Source: Planctomycetota bacterium
GTDB taxonomy: Bacteria > Planctomycetota > UBA1135 > GCA-002748355
Direction of reading: 5' to 3'
Length of the DNA stretch: 33,093 bases
NCBI GenBank assembly: GCA_002685965.1
Contig: NYZE01000131.1
Span: 1 to 33,093 of the forward strand
This document shows, in pieces, positions 15,353 to 23,467 of this stretch. The notes beneath the pieces were generated by a model. That model was not told the DNA's origin and made no database searches. It saw only the letters and a program-made list of their open reading frames with translations. Numbering within the stretch: position 1 is the first letter of the stretch; every line of letters starts with the position of its first letter. The position numbers were made by a program, and so were the translations under genes.

Positions 15353-16504
15353 CTATTTAACTTCCGATAGCTTGACGGCGCACCTGTTCTTCGCTGCAAG
15401 CAATGAGGCTTCGAGCACGCGTTGGGTCTCGTAGGCGTCTGCGAAGTCGGGGACCGGGACTTCTGGCTTCTTGCCGCCGATCACGCGAAGCACGTCAGCA
15501 GCCATGTTCGTGAAGCCATGCTCATAACCGATGACGTGGGCATCCGGCCACCAGGCGTCAGCATAGGGGTGGTTGCCACCGGAGGTGCACATGATGCGGC
15601 GCCAGCCGCCTTCGCGCATGCCGTCAGCGGCGTCGAAGAACTGCAACACGTTCATGTCTTCGAAGTCGAACGACAGCGAACCCTTCTCTCCGTTGATCTC
15701 GATCGTGTTTCGATTCAGGTGTCCATGCGCGACGCGTGTGGCTTCGAAGCTGCCGACCGCGCCGTTCTTGAACGAGGCTAGGAACAGCACCGCGTCGTCA
15801 ACCGTGCTCTTGCCCTTCTTGCGCGGATTGTCCGGGAGCGCGCGCTCCTTGATGAACGTGCGTGCAACCGAGCCGTGCACTTCGACGATCTCGTCACCGG
15901 TCAGGAAGCGGGCAAGGTCGATGATGTGCGCGTTGAGGTCGCCGTGCGCACCGGATCCGGCGACGTTCTTCTTGAAGCGCCACAAGAGTGGGGTGTCGGC
16001 GCCGCCCCAGCTCTGCAGATATTTCGCGCGCACGTGGTAAATGCGACCGATGCGGTTCTCACGAATCAACTTGTAGGCGGTCGCGATCGCCGGGCAGCGG
16101 CGGTAGTTGAACCAGACGAAGGTCTTGCACCGCTTCGCCTTGCGCGCGGCGTTCTTCATCGTGCGCGCCTCGTCGAGCGTGCCAGCCAGCGGCTTCTCGC
16201 AAGCGACGTGCTTGCCGGCTTCGAGCATGGCCAGCGCCTGATCGGCGTGGACATGGTTCGGCGTCGCCACATCGACCAGGTCGACCTCTTCGTCGACGGC
16301 GATGTCCCGCCAACGCGTCGTCCAGTGAGTCCAGCCCCATCGCTTCGCGAAGGCCAAGAGCTCGCCGGCATCGCGCGCGGCGACGGTATGCAGCATCGGC
16401 TGGACGGGCAGGTCGAAGAAGCGCCCGACCTGGCTCCAGGCGTTGCTGTGAGCCCGCCCCATGAACTTCTGGCCGATCAGGGCGACGTCACAAGTCTTGG
16501 TCAT
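15353..16504 (-). CDS. Gfo/Idh/MocA family oxidoreductase
   Basis: A 383-residue NAD(P)-dependent dehydrogenase. The N-terminal Rossmann fold starts CDVALIGQKFMGRAHSNAW, with a modified glycine motif (GQKFMG in place of GxGxxG, as in one branch of the family). DLVDVATPNHVHADQALAML and HVACEKPLAGTLDEA follow, with the EKP-motif Lys. The C-terminal substrate domain contains GSGAHGDLNAHIIDLARFL, including the catalytic-region Asp and His. I chose the ATG at 16504; a TTG at 16546 would add 14 residues unlike the family. It is the first gene of a minus-strand operon with the isomerase and MFS permease. Such clusters usually oxidise or epimerise sugars or inositols, but the substrate is not visible. 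Confidence 0.92.
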   Translation of the reverse strand: MTKTCDVALIGQKFMGRAHSNAWSQVGRFFDLPVQPMLHTVAARDAGELLAFAKRWGWTHWTTRWRDIAVDEEVDLVDVATPNHVHADQALAMLEAGKHVACEKPLAGTLDEARTMKNAARKAKRCKTFVWFNYRRCPAIATAYKLIRENRIGRIYHVRAKYLQSWGGADTPLLWRFKKNVAGSGAHGDLNAHIIDLARFLTGDEIVEVHGSVARTFIKERALPDNPRKKGKSTVDDAVLFLASFKNGAVGSFEATRVAHGHLNRNTIEINGEKGSLSFDFEDMNVLQFFDAADGMREGGWRRIMCTSGGNHPYADAWWPDAHVIGYEHGFTNMAADVLRVIGGKKPEVPVPDFADAYETQRVLEASLLAAKNRCAVKLSEVK

Positions 16505-16572
16505 CGCGGGATCTTGACCGCTGGGGGGAGCCTTGTTCACCCGCAACCGGCACCCATCATGGATATGACATA

Positions 16573-16602
16573 ACTATAGAAACCACAGGCTAGTAGGAGC
16601 AA
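16573..16602 (-). promoter_or_regulatory. possible promoter of the Gfo/Idh/MocA operon
   Basis: Read on the minus strand, TTGCTC (16602-16597) is separated by 18 bases from TATAGT (16578-16573). This is a plausible sigma70-type pair about 70 bases before the ATG at 16504. The -35 match is only moderate. Confidence 0.4.
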
Positions 16603-16701
16603 AACTGGCCGGTGAGGGCAGAATGTCGCACCTTCGGTGCGGTTCACGAAATACCCAGAACTGGTTGTTATCAGGCTAGTTACGCATCTAAACGAAATCA
16701 G

Positions 16702-16729
16702 TTGACGGCACCGTCTTCCTATCTATCAT
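16702..16729 (+). promoter_or_regulatory. sigma70-like promoter upstream of mraZ (dcw cluster)
   Basis: TTGACG at 16702-16707 and TATCAT at 16724-16729 are separated by 16 bases; each differs from the consensus hexamer at one position. Transcription would start near 16736, giving a leader of about 90 bases before the mraZ GTG. It is the best promoter match I found in the window. Confidence 0.6.
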
Positions 16730-16823
16730 CCCTCAGGTGGAGTTGAAGAGTAGTTAGAAGTCATGTTGGTGGGGATCCTAGCTCAACAGCAAGCAGTCCC
16801 CACTGACCAACCCAACACGAACC

Positions 16824-17294
16824 GTGGATGCCGCTGGCCTGAAGGATGTGAAGGTGGACCTGAAGGGACGTTTGTTCGTCCCGAAGGCGTTCATCGAGTC
16901 CGACGAGGACTCGAGCGGCGCTCGCACGTCCATCTCCAGCCTGTGGCTGACGCCGGGCCTCGAAGGGTGCCTGTGGCTCATCGACGTGGCGGAGTGGAAG
17001 CGGATGCAGCGCCGGCTCCGCTCGGCGGACATCGGCAACGCGGGAGTGCGTGCCACGCAACGGATGTTCTTCTCCCGGTCCGAGAAACTCAAGGTCGACA
17101 CGCAGGGGCGGGTGTTGCTCCCGGAGGCGCACCGTCAGCGCGCCGGGATCACCGATCGCGCCGTGCTCCTCGCGCTCGTGCGACGCATCGAAATATGGAG
17201 CCCCGACCGTTGGCAGGCTTACCGCGCCACGGAAGAGGCGGACTACGAAACGAATCTGGATGCCATCCTCAGCGGGGAGATGGGCCGGGCCTGA
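16824..17294 (+). CDS. mraZ: transcriptional regulator MraZ
   Basis: A 156-residue protein, near the usual 140-150. It has two SpoVT-AbrB-type swapped-hairpin domains: KVDLKGRLFVPKAF with a helical follow-up (LIDVAEWKRMQRRL), and the diagnostic second copy MFFSRSEKLKVDTQGRVLLP followed by RRIEIWSPDRWQAY. MraZ forms a ring-shaped oligomer that binds repeats upstream of its own gene and usually represses the dcw operon. The start is uncertain. I use GTG at 16824, which gives normal length but has no clear ribosome-binding site; in-frame GTGs at 16848 and 16854 lie just before the first strand. It is the first gene of the cluster, followed by a 111-base gap containing a hairpin. Confidence 0.93.
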   Translation: MDAAGLKDVKVDLKGRLFVPKAFIESDEDSSGARTSISSLWLTPGLEGCLWLIDVAEWKRMQRRLRSADIGNAGVRATQRMFFSRSEKLKVDTQGRVLLPEAHRQRAGITDRAVLLALVRRIEIWSPDRWQAYRATEEADYETNLDAILSGEMGRA

Positions 17295-17334
17295 CGTCAC
17301 GGGGCACGCCTCGTTGTCGGGCCGACTCCCCCGG

Positions 17335-17363
17335 GGCCGGAAGAGCTCGTTGTTTTTCCGGCC
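17335..17363 (+). other. hairpin in the mraZ-rsmH gap (possible attenuator or processing site)
   Basis: GGCCGGAA at 17335-17342 pairs perfectly with TTCCGGCC at 17356-17363 around a 13-base, T-rich loop, and TTCTT follows. It lies 40 bases after the mraZ stop and about 43 before the rsmH start. It could reduce read-through from mraZ or mark an RNA-processing point. The 3' arm has the same eight bases as the hairpin after murB. Confidence 0.4.
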
Positions 17364-17405
17364 TTCTTGGCCCGTCTGCACTCGAGGGTGGGCGTCAAGC
17401 GACTT

Positions 17406-18410
17406 ATGCCAGCGGCATACCGGGGCGGTGTGGTTACTGGCGACAGTGATGCTCGTGAGGCGGAGGGGGTTTCACCCCACGAGCCAGTTCTTTCAGAAGA
17501 GGTCGTCGAAGCTCTGACCCTCGAGGAGGGGTCGATTGTCGTGGATGCGACGGTCGGTTCGGGTGGTCATGCAGCGGTGATGGCCGCGTACCTCGGCCCG
17601 AAGGGAATCCTGGTCGGTCTCGACCGGGACCCTTCGGTGCTGCAGGGCGTTGGTCTTCGCCTGGAGAGCGTTGCCCCTCGCGTTGAGCTTCGACATGCGA
17701 GCTACGAAACCCTCGCCTGGGTGTTGCGCGATCTCGACATCACATCGGTCGACTGCGTGCTCATGGACCTCGGCGTGGGTAGCCACCAACTCGATGACCC
17801 TGAGCGGGGTCTTTCGTTTCGCTCAGACGCACCTTTGGACATGCGCTACGACCGCACGACTGGAAAGACCGCTGGCGACTTGTTACGGCGAACTTCAAAA
17901 GAGGAGTTGGCGACATGGTTCCACGAGTTCGGTGAAGAGCGCTACTCGCGGCGCATTGCCGCGGCCATCGTCGAGCGTCGGAAGGAACGCCGGCTACCGA
18001 CGAGTTGCGGTGACCTCGCCGACCTCGTCGTGCGTGCAGTATCGCGGGGCCAAGGTCCAAAGCGTGGTCGCCGCATTCACCCGGCGACGCGTGTCTTCCA
18101 GGCCCTACGTATCGTCGTCAACGACGAACTCGGCGTGCTCGATCGCGGGCTGGTGGCTGCGCACGAAGCGTTGCACGTCGGCGGGCGCCTCGCGGTGATC
18201 TCCTTCCACAGCCTCGAAGATCGTCGCGTCAAACAGTTCTTCCGGAGTCGCATGCGGCCTGTGTTCAAGAAGCCGATCCAGGCTTCTGCATCAGAGCGGC
18301 ATGCGAATCCCCGTTCGCGGAGCGCCAAGCTCCGTGTCGCCGTCCGACTGCCCGAGGGCGGGACGGCTGCTTCCGATCCGAGGTTGGGCTGCCAGGAGGC
18401 AAGGTCATGA
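17406..18410 (+). CDS. rsmH: 16S rRNA (cytosine1402-N4)-methyltransferase RsmH (MraW)
   Basis: A 334-residue SAM-dependent methyltransferase that modifies C1402 in the ribosomal P-site. Family blocks are HEPVLSEEVVEAL, the SAM motif VVDATVGSGGHAAV, VGLDRDPSVL, and the hallmark LGVGSHQLDDPERGLSFRSD with PLDMRYD. FGEERYSRRIAAAI follows, then HPATRVFQALRIVVNDEL and VISFHSLEDRRVKQFF. The start is uncertain. I chose the ATG at 17406, which leaves about 24 residues before the conserved HEPV block, longer than usual; a GTG start further in is possible. The last four bases overlap the start of the next gene (ATGA), the first of six consecutive overlapping junctions. Confidence 0.95.
   Translation: MPAAYRGGVVTGDSDAREAEGVSPHEPVLSEEVVEALTLEEGSIVVDATVGSGGHAAVMAAYLGPKGILVGLDRDPSVLQGVGLRLESVAPRVELRHASYETLAWVLRDLDITSVDCVLMDLGVGSHQLDDPERGLSFRSDAPLDMRYDRTTGKTAGDLLRRTSKEELATWFHEFGEERYSRRIAAAIVERRKERRLPTSCGDLADLVVRAVSRGQGPKRGRRIHPATRVFQALRIVVNDELGVLDRGLVAAHEALHVGGRLAVISFHSLEDRRVKQFFRSRMRPVFKKPIQASASERHANPRSRSAKLRVAVRLPEGGTAASDPRLGCQEARS
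18394..18399 (+). promoter_or_regulatory. perfect ribosome-binding site of the ftsL-like gene
   Basis: AGGAGG, inside the end of rsmH, seven bases before the ATG at 18407. It is the strongest Shine-Dalgarno sequence in the cluster and supports translation of this very short gene. Confidence 0.8.
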
Positions 18411-18607
18411 GATGGACTGGGGCGCTTTGCGCGCTGCTGGTCTGTTTCGTGACCTGCCTCCTGGTGGTCGCCTTTCGAGTCCGGCAGCTGCGGCTGCGTG
18501 CCCTGACGCAGAGCGAGTACACGGATACGGGGTTCGTCGAATCGGATCGGGACGACTGGAGACGCCGTCTCTTCTACCACCGTCGGACGAACGTGCTCGG
18601 TCGTTGA
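18407..18607 (+). CDS. small bitopic membrane protein in the ftsL position
   Basis: A 66-residue protein with one membrane helix at about residues 5-24 (LCALLVCFVTCLLVVAF) after a short N-terminus, then about 40 charged, Arg-rich residues. It lies exactly where FtsL is encoded in other dcw clusters, between rsmH and ftsI. The ATG overlaps the rsmH stop, an AGGAGG site precedes it, and its TGA overlaps the ftsI start. FtsL is a divisome protein that bridges FtsB/FtsQ and the FtsWI synthase, usually 90-120 residues with a periplasmic heptad-repeat coil. This one is too short for a full coil and has few spaced leucines after RQLRLRAL, so the FtsL name rests on position and topology only. Confidence 0.65.
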   Translation: MRWTGALCALLVCFVTCLLVVAFRVRQLRLRALTQSEYTDTGFVESDRDDWRRRLFYHRRTNVLGR

Positions 18608-20532
18608 TGCGGGAAGGGCCAGAGCTTTCGGCGGCGGCCAACTCGATGCGCTACGTTGCGCTCGGCCTCGTGGCGCTGCTCGTCATCGGGCTCGCGCGCG
18701 TCCTCGACGTGCATGCGAGCAAGCGCTACCGGCCCAAGCATGGCGAGTTGGGGCAGCGCTCGCGGACGGTATGGGGACCGCGCGGCGATATTCTGGATCG
18801 CGCGGGTCGGCCCCTTGCCACGTCGGTGCTCTCGTACGACGTCGAGGTGGAGTGCTACGCCAACGAGGCGTTTCCGCCTTCCTTGGTCGTCGACGTCTGC
18901 GGCGCCCTCGAGCGCGCGGGCCGATTGTCGCCCCGCGAGCGGCAACGGATCCAAGGCATCTTTGAGTTGCCGCAGCGGGACCGTCGCCATGACCTTTGGG
19001 AGGACGGTCGTTCGTCGCAGGGACCGTGGCGTTGGTTCTGGAAGCGTCCTCTCGCCAAGGGTGTGCAGAGTGCAGCCGTGCTACGCGACCTCGAGAAGCT
19101 CGGCAAGAAGCGCATTCGTGGCCATCGCTTCCGCATCCTGTTGAAGGAAGCGTGGAAGCGCGTCTACCCGCTCGGTCGCGGCGCGAGTCACGTCGTCGGC
19201 ATGGTTGCCAAGGACGAGAAGGGCCGCACCGTGACCTCGGGCCTCGAGGCCATGCCGGTGCTCGCGGCGCGCGGCCGGCTTCGTCAGACCATCCGCCGAT
19301 CGGCGCGCGGCACCCACTACGCCAACGGTCTCGGGCCGCTCGCCCTCGTGTCGTCGGTCGAGCGGGCACGAGTCGTGACGACAATCGACCGGACCTGTCA
19401 GGAGACCGCCGCCGCTCTCATCGACGCGGCGGTGAGCGAGGCCGGAGCCAAGTGGGGCGTGCTGACCCTGATCGACTTAGAGAGCGGCGAAGTCCTGGCC
19501 CTTGCTGGTGCGCCGAACTTCGCACCCGAGTTCCGCAAGAAGGGTGACAACTACTGGCCGATGACGCACTGGGCACGCTTCGAGCCGGGGTCGGCGATCA
19601 AGCCGCTCGTGGTCGGGCTCGCACTCGATTTGGGCCTCGTTCGAGCAGGTCAGATGATCAAGTGTCGCGGCGACAGTGGCGGTCGCCGTTGGCGCATGCG
19701 CCACGGTCGTGCCGCGCGCGTGATCACGGACGACCACTTGGTCGGCGACGTCTCGCTCGAGCGGCTCATGATCGAATCGAGCAACATCGGTGCCGTCCGT
19801 GTAGGCACGCTCGGGGGGCGCGAGTTCCACAGCAAGATGCTGCGCCTGTTCCGGTTGCGCGAGCTGCCGTGTGTCGGGCTTCCGTTGCCGGAGTCTCGCG
19901 TGGACGGCGGCGGGGTCGAGCTGCAAGCGTTCCGGGTTCCGTCGGAGCAGACGCTCGAGAGCCGACAGTACACCCTCTACACGGGACCATCCCTGAGCTT
20001 CGGCTACGAGCTCAGTGTGGACACGTTGGCCTTCACCCGGGCACACGCCATGGCCATTACCGGGCGTGACTTCGAGCTGCGGCTCGTGCGCGAGCTGCGT
20101 CCGGCCGAGAAACCGGCGGTGCGGCTGCCGGTTGCCGGGCCCGGCAAGCGCATCCTGAGCGAGTCGACCGTTCGTTGGTTGCGAGAGACGCTTGCCAGGG
20201 TCGTCACCGATCCCAAGGGGACGGCGCGGTTCATCTCCAGCCCGGACACCGATGGAGTCATTGGGGGCAAGACCGGCACCTCTGTCCGTACCACGGGCGG
20301 TCGGGTGAGCAACGCGATCTTCGTCGGCTTTAGCCCGGTAGAGCGACCCCGCTGGCTTTCCTTAGCTGTAGTGCAGAAAGCGGGCACCGTGAACTTCTAT
20401 GGCGGAAAGTTTGCTGCTCCCGCTGTCCGTGATCTGCTTTCATGTGTGCGGAGATCGGACGGCCGCAAGCGGCTGTCCGAAGCGGACGCAGGTTATCTGC
20501 GCGCGGCGGGCGGCCGCGATGGAGGCAAGTGA
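18607..20532 (+). CDS. ftsI: class B penicillin-binding protein, FtsI-type peptidoglycan transpeptidase
   Basis: A 641-residue septal transpeptidase with one N-terminal membrane helix (about residues 15-32). The dimerisation-region motif RGDILDRAGRPLATS of class B PBPs follows. The transpeptidase domain has all three catalytic motifs: Ser329-x-x-Lys332 in EPGSAIKP, Ser391-Ser-Asn393 in ESSNIGA, and Lys555-Thr-Gly-Thr in GGKTGTS. It cross-links stem peptides outside the membrane, with FtsW as the partner polymerase. Between helix and catalytic domain is a basic, Trp-rich stretch (around GPWRWFWKRPLAKG) that I do not recognise from common FtsI proteins. The ATG at 18607 shares its A with the upstream stop. 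The end overlaps murE (GTGA). Confidence 0.94.
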   Translation: MREGPELSAAANSMRYVALGLVALLVIGLARVLDVHASKRYRPKHGELGQRSRTVWGPRGDILDRAGRPLATSVLSYDVEVECYANEAFPPSLVVDVCGALERAGRLSPRERQRIQGIFELPQRDRRHDLWEDGRSSQGPWRWFWKRPLAKGVQSAAVLRDLEKLGKKRIRGHRFRILLKEAWKRVYPLGRGASHVVGMVAKDEKGRTVTSGLEAMPVLAARGRLRQTIRRSARGTHYANGLGPLALVSSVERARVVTTIDRTCQETAAALIDAAVSEAGAKWGVLTLIDLESGEVLALAGAPNFAPEFRKKGDNYWPMTHWARFEPGSAIKPLVVGLALDLGLVRAGQMIKCRGDSGGRRWRMRHGRAARVITDDHLVGDVSLERLMIESSNIGAVRVGTLGGREFHSKMLRLFRLRELPCVGLPLPESRVDGGGVELQAFRVPSEQTLESRQYTLYTGPSLSFGYELSVDTLAFTRAHAMAITGRDFELRLVRELRPAEKPAVRLPVAGPGKRILSESTVRWLRETLARVVTDPKGTARFISSPDTDGVIGGKTGTSVRTTGGRVSNAIFVGFSPVERPRWLSLAVVQKAGTVNFYGGKFAAPAVRDLLSCVRRSDGRKRLSEADAGYLRAAGGRDGGK

Positions 20533-22064
20533 AAGTCGATCTCGATGGTCTGCGCGAGGTGCTCGCGCCAGCGGAAGTGCTGCGGTTTCGCAACGAGCCC
20601 ATCCATGGCCTTGCCGATCACGGCGCCGATGTCGAGCCCGGTGATGTCTTCTTCGCAGTCCCCGGAACGACGGTTGACGGATCGCGTTTCGCGACCGAGG
20701 CGGTCGGGCGGGGGGCGGTGGCGGTCGTCGCCGATCGTCCGTTGCCGGTCGTGGTGCCGTGCTGGATCGTCGACGACGTGCGACGCGCGGCCGGTCGCGT
20801 CGCTGCCGAGTTCTTCCGCCACCCGTCGCGGCGCATGGCCGTCTTGGGAATCACGGGCACGAACGGCAAGACCACGGTTTCCGACCTGCTGCGGCTTTGC
20901 CTTGAGGACGACGAGCACGCCGTCGGGTCGCTGGGCACGATCTCCTACAACCTTGGCCCGAGCAACGGCGGCGACGGCAAGGTCGACGCCGTCGTGCCGG
21001 CGCGCACTACGACGCCCGGCCCGATCGAGATGCAGCGCTATTTGCGCTGCATGGCCGACCGTGGCGTCGGAGCCGTGGTGCTCGAGGCAAGTAGCCACGC
21101 GCTCGACCAGGGACGCACTGACGCGGTCGAGTTCGATGCCGCGGTGTTCACGAACCTGACGCGAGACCACCTCGACTATCACGGCTCGATGCAGGCCTAC
21201 GCCGCGTCGAAGGAGCGGCTCTTTGGGCAGTTGCGGCCGGGCGCTCTCGCCGTCCTGCCGGCCGATGACCCGACTGCAGTGTCGATGCGTGAGGCGGTCC
21301 CGCCCGGCGTTCGTATTGCGACGTGGGAACTGGCCGGAGGCAAACGAGCGCTACCTGCTGGCGATGTGCACGTCATCGGGCGCGTCGTTCGCGGCGATCT
21401 CTGCGCGACGCGACTGGAGATCCGTACGCCGGAGGGCTCTGTCGACATCGCTCTACCGCTCGTTGGCGAACACAACGCTCGTAATGCGTTGGCCGCGGTC
21501 GCGTGTGCGGTTGGGCTCGGCATCGGGAGCTTGCGCGTCGCCGATGCGCTGACGCGCGCGCGCCCCGTGCGCGGTCGGCTCGAGCCGGTCAACGATCACG
21601 GGCGAGGGATTCACCTATTCGTCGACTATGCGCACACGCCGGATGCGCTCAAAAAGGTGCTCATGTCGTTGCGGCCGCTGACCGGTGGACGCCTGCGTGT
21701 ACTGTTCGGTTGCGGCGGCGAGCGCGACGAGGGCAAGCGTCCGAGCATGGGGCGCATCGCCGCGCAACTCGCGGATCACGTCGTCGTGACCCACGACAAC
21801 CCGCGGCGCGAGGATCCGGAGCGCATCCTGCAGCAGATCGTTGCCGGGGCGGTCGAAGCAGAGCCATCCCGGGCAGTCGTCGACGTCTGCGCCGACCGAC
21901 GCGCGGCAATTGGTCACATCCTGACGCGGGCGGGCCGCGGCGACACTGTGGTCTTGGCCGGCAAGGGACACGAACTCGGACAGACCATCGGCGGGCGCGT
22001 GTTGCCCTTCGACGACCGGGAAGAGGCGGAGCTCTGGTTGGCGGGAGCGGGGACGGAGCGATGA
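20529..22064 (+). CDS. murE: UDP-MurNAc-L-Ala-D-Glu--diamino acid ligase MurE
   Basis: A 511-residue ATP-dependent ligase that adds the third stem residue. Motifs are the P-loop GITGTNGKTT (Lys114), TTPGPIEMQRYL, LEASSHALDQGR, FTNLTRDHLDYHG (with the carbamylated-Lys region SKERLF after it), GEHNARNAL, DYAHTPDALKKVL, and GKGHE near the end. The specificity loop reads THDNPRREDP; DNPR is the form associated with meso-diaminopimelate, so DAP-type peptidoglycan is predicted. The start is GTG at 20529, overlapping the ftsI stop, with GGAGG at 20521-20525 only three bases away. The end overlaps murF (ATGA). Confidence 0.95.
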   Translation: MKVDLDGLREVLAPAEVLRFRNEPIHGLADHGADVEPGDVFFAVPGTTVDGSRFATEAVGRGAVAVVADRPLPVVVPCWIVDDVRRAAGRVAAEFFRHPSRRMAVLGITGTNGKTTVSDLLRLCLEDDEHAVGSLGTISYNLGPSNGGDGKVDAVVPARTTTPGPIEMQRYLRCMADRGVGAVVLEASSHALDQGRTDAVEFDAAVFTNLTRDHLDYHGSMQAYAASKERLFGQLRPGALAVLPADDPTAVSMREAVPPGVRIATWELAGGKRALPAGDVHVIGRVVRGDLCATRLEIRTPEGSVDIALPLVGEHNARNALAAVACAVGLGIGSLRVADALTRARPVRGRLEPVNDHGRGIHLFVDYAHTPDALKKVLMSLRPLTGGRLRVLFGCGGERDEGKRPSMGRIAAQLADHVVVTHDNPRREDPERILQQIVAGAVEAEPSRAVVDVCADRRAAIGHILTRAGRGDTVVLAGKGHELGQTIGGRVLPFDDREEAELWLAGAGTER

Positions 22065-23467
22065 CTGCTCACAGCGCGTCTGCCTGTTCGGCGCCGCTGG
22101 CGGCCTGCGAGATCACCGACGCGACTGGCGGTTGCTTGGTGGGCGGCGAGGGCCTCGCGACCGGAGTGTCGACCGACACGCGAACTCTACGGCGCGGCGA
22201 CCTCTTCGTTGCGCTTCGCGGCGAGCGATTCGACGGCCATGACTTCCTCGCTGAGGCGATCTCGCGCGGCGCTGCCGGGGTGCTTGTGCAAGAGGCACCG
22301 GCCGAGATGGGTGAGGCCTTTGTCGTCGTGGTTGACGACACCGGACGAGCATTGCTCGCGCTGGCTGCGGCCTATCGCCGGGCCATGGAGGTCAGCGTCG
22401 TGGGCATTACGGGTAGCTGTGGCAAGACCAGCACCAAGGAGATGGCGTCCCATCTTCTTGGTAGCGAGCGTCGGGTCATCGCTGCCGAGCGCTCGTTCAA
22501 CAATCACGTCGGGGTACCGCTGACGCTGTTCCGCGTCGACGAGCAGACCGATGTAGCGCTCGTGGAAATCGGCACCACCGCGCCGGGCGAGGTCGCGGAG
22601 TTGGCAGATGTTGCACAGCCGGATGTCGCGCTCGTGACCATGATCGGTCGCGCGCACCTGGCCGGGCTGGGTTCGCTGGCTGGTGTCCTGCGCGAGAAGG
22701 GTGCATTGCTCGAGGCAGTTGCTGAACAAGGCGTCGCCGTGCTCAACGCCGATGACCCGTTCACGCCGGAGCTGGCACGCCGTTCGCGGGCCGCACGGAC
22801 ACTGCGCTTCGGCCTGCGGGCTGCCGCGGACATTACGGCGGACTCTCTGCGGCCGACCGCTAGAGGTGTCGCGTTGCGCATCGTCGCGACCGAGGCCGGG
22901 CAAGTCCACGCTGTGGAGCTGCCGCGTGCCGGGCAGCACGACGTGCGTAATCTGCTCGCGGCGCTCTGCATCGGCCGCGCGCTTGGTGTCGAGCTGGAGG
23001 CCATGCTCGCCCGAGTCTCGACGTTGTCACCGGTACCGCGTCGTCTGGAGCCAAAGCTCGCCAAGAACGGCGTCGCGATCCTCGACGATACCTACAACGC
23101 GAACCCTGAGTCTCTGCTGGCCGCGCTCACGGTTCTCGATGCATCGACGGTCGCGACTGCGCGGGTACTCGTGCTCGGCGACATGCTGGAGCTCGGCGAC
23201 GATGCTGCTGCCATTCATGCCGTCGTTGGCGAGCAGCTGGTCGGCCGAGTCGATCGCCTCGTGACGGTCGGTAGCCTCGCGGCACAAGCGGGCGAAGCCT
23301 TCGTCGAGTTGACTGGCAATGCCGGTGGCTGGACGCGCTTCGACGATGTCGACCAGGTGAGCTCGGTGCTGCCCGAGTTGTTTCAGTCGGGCGACCTCGT
23401 GTTGTTCAAGGCGTCCCGTGGCGTCGCGCTTGATCGTGCCGTCGACGCGCTGGTGGGCAGCGCCTGA
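22061..23467 (+). CDS. murF: UDP-MurNAc-tripeptide--D-Ala-D-Ala ligase MurF
   Basis: A 468-residue ligase that completes the UDP-MurNAc-pentapeptide. Motifs are STDTRTLRRGDLFVAL in the N-terminal domain, the P-loop GITGSCGKTSTKE (Lys122), SFNNHVGVPLTL (diagnostic for MurF), VEIGTTAPGEVAEL, GRAHLAGLGSLAGV, GQHDVRNLLAAL, and DDTYNANPESLLAAL. The last is a MurF signature, followed by LGDMLELG. The ATG at 22061 overlaps the murE stop, with a G-rich GGACGGAG stretch just before it. The stop shares a base with the mraY start. No D-Ala-D-Ala ligase (ddl) gene is found in the window, so its substrate must be supplied from elsewhere. Confidence 0.95.
   Translation: MTAHSASACSAPLAACEITDATGGCLVGGEGLATGVSTDTRTLRRGDLFVALRGERFDGHDFLAEAISRGAAGVLVQEAPAEMGEAFVVVVDDTGRALLALAAAYRRAMEVSVVGITGSCGKTSTKEMASHLLGSERRVIAAERSFNNHVGVPLTLFRVDEQTDVALVEIGTTAPGEVAELADVAQPDVALVTMIGRAHLAGLGSLAGVLREKGALLEAVAEQGVAVLNADDPFTPELARRSRAARTLRFGLRAAADITADSLRPTARGVALRIVATEAGQVHAVELPRAGQHDVRNLLAALCIGRALGVELEAMLARVSTLSPVPRRLEPKLAKNGVAILDDTYNANPESLLAALTVLDASTVATARVLVLGDMLELGDDAAAIHAVVGEQLVGRVDRLVTVGSLAAQAGEAFVELTGNAGGWTRFDDVDQVSSVLPELFQSGDLVLFKASRGVALDRAVDALVGSA

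Larger units (their letters stand above)
16505..16823. other. AT-richer intergenic region between divergent operons
   Basis: These 319 bases separate the sugar operon (minus) and the dcw cluster (plus) and are clearly less GC-rich than the surroundings. They hold a good plus-strand promoter and a weaker minus-strand one (separate entries). A perfect 6-bp hairpin with a 3-base loop lies at 16627-16641. An ATG at 16763 opens a frame that runs over mraZ in the wrong phase and has no family resemblance. I could not define clustered TGGG-type MraZ boxes with confidence. Confidence 0.6.

Noticed and set aside
16627-16641. Six-bp hairpin in the mraZ upstream region as a riboswitch or terminator
   Set aside because: It lies upstream of the predicted transcription start for mraZ, is short, and has no T-run. 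No riboswitch core is recognisable.
16763-17449. ATG at 16763 as the start of a gene overlapping mraZ
   Set aside because: Its frame is out of phase with the AbrB-type motifs and the product is low-complexity. The initial MLVG resembles MraZ starts only by chance.
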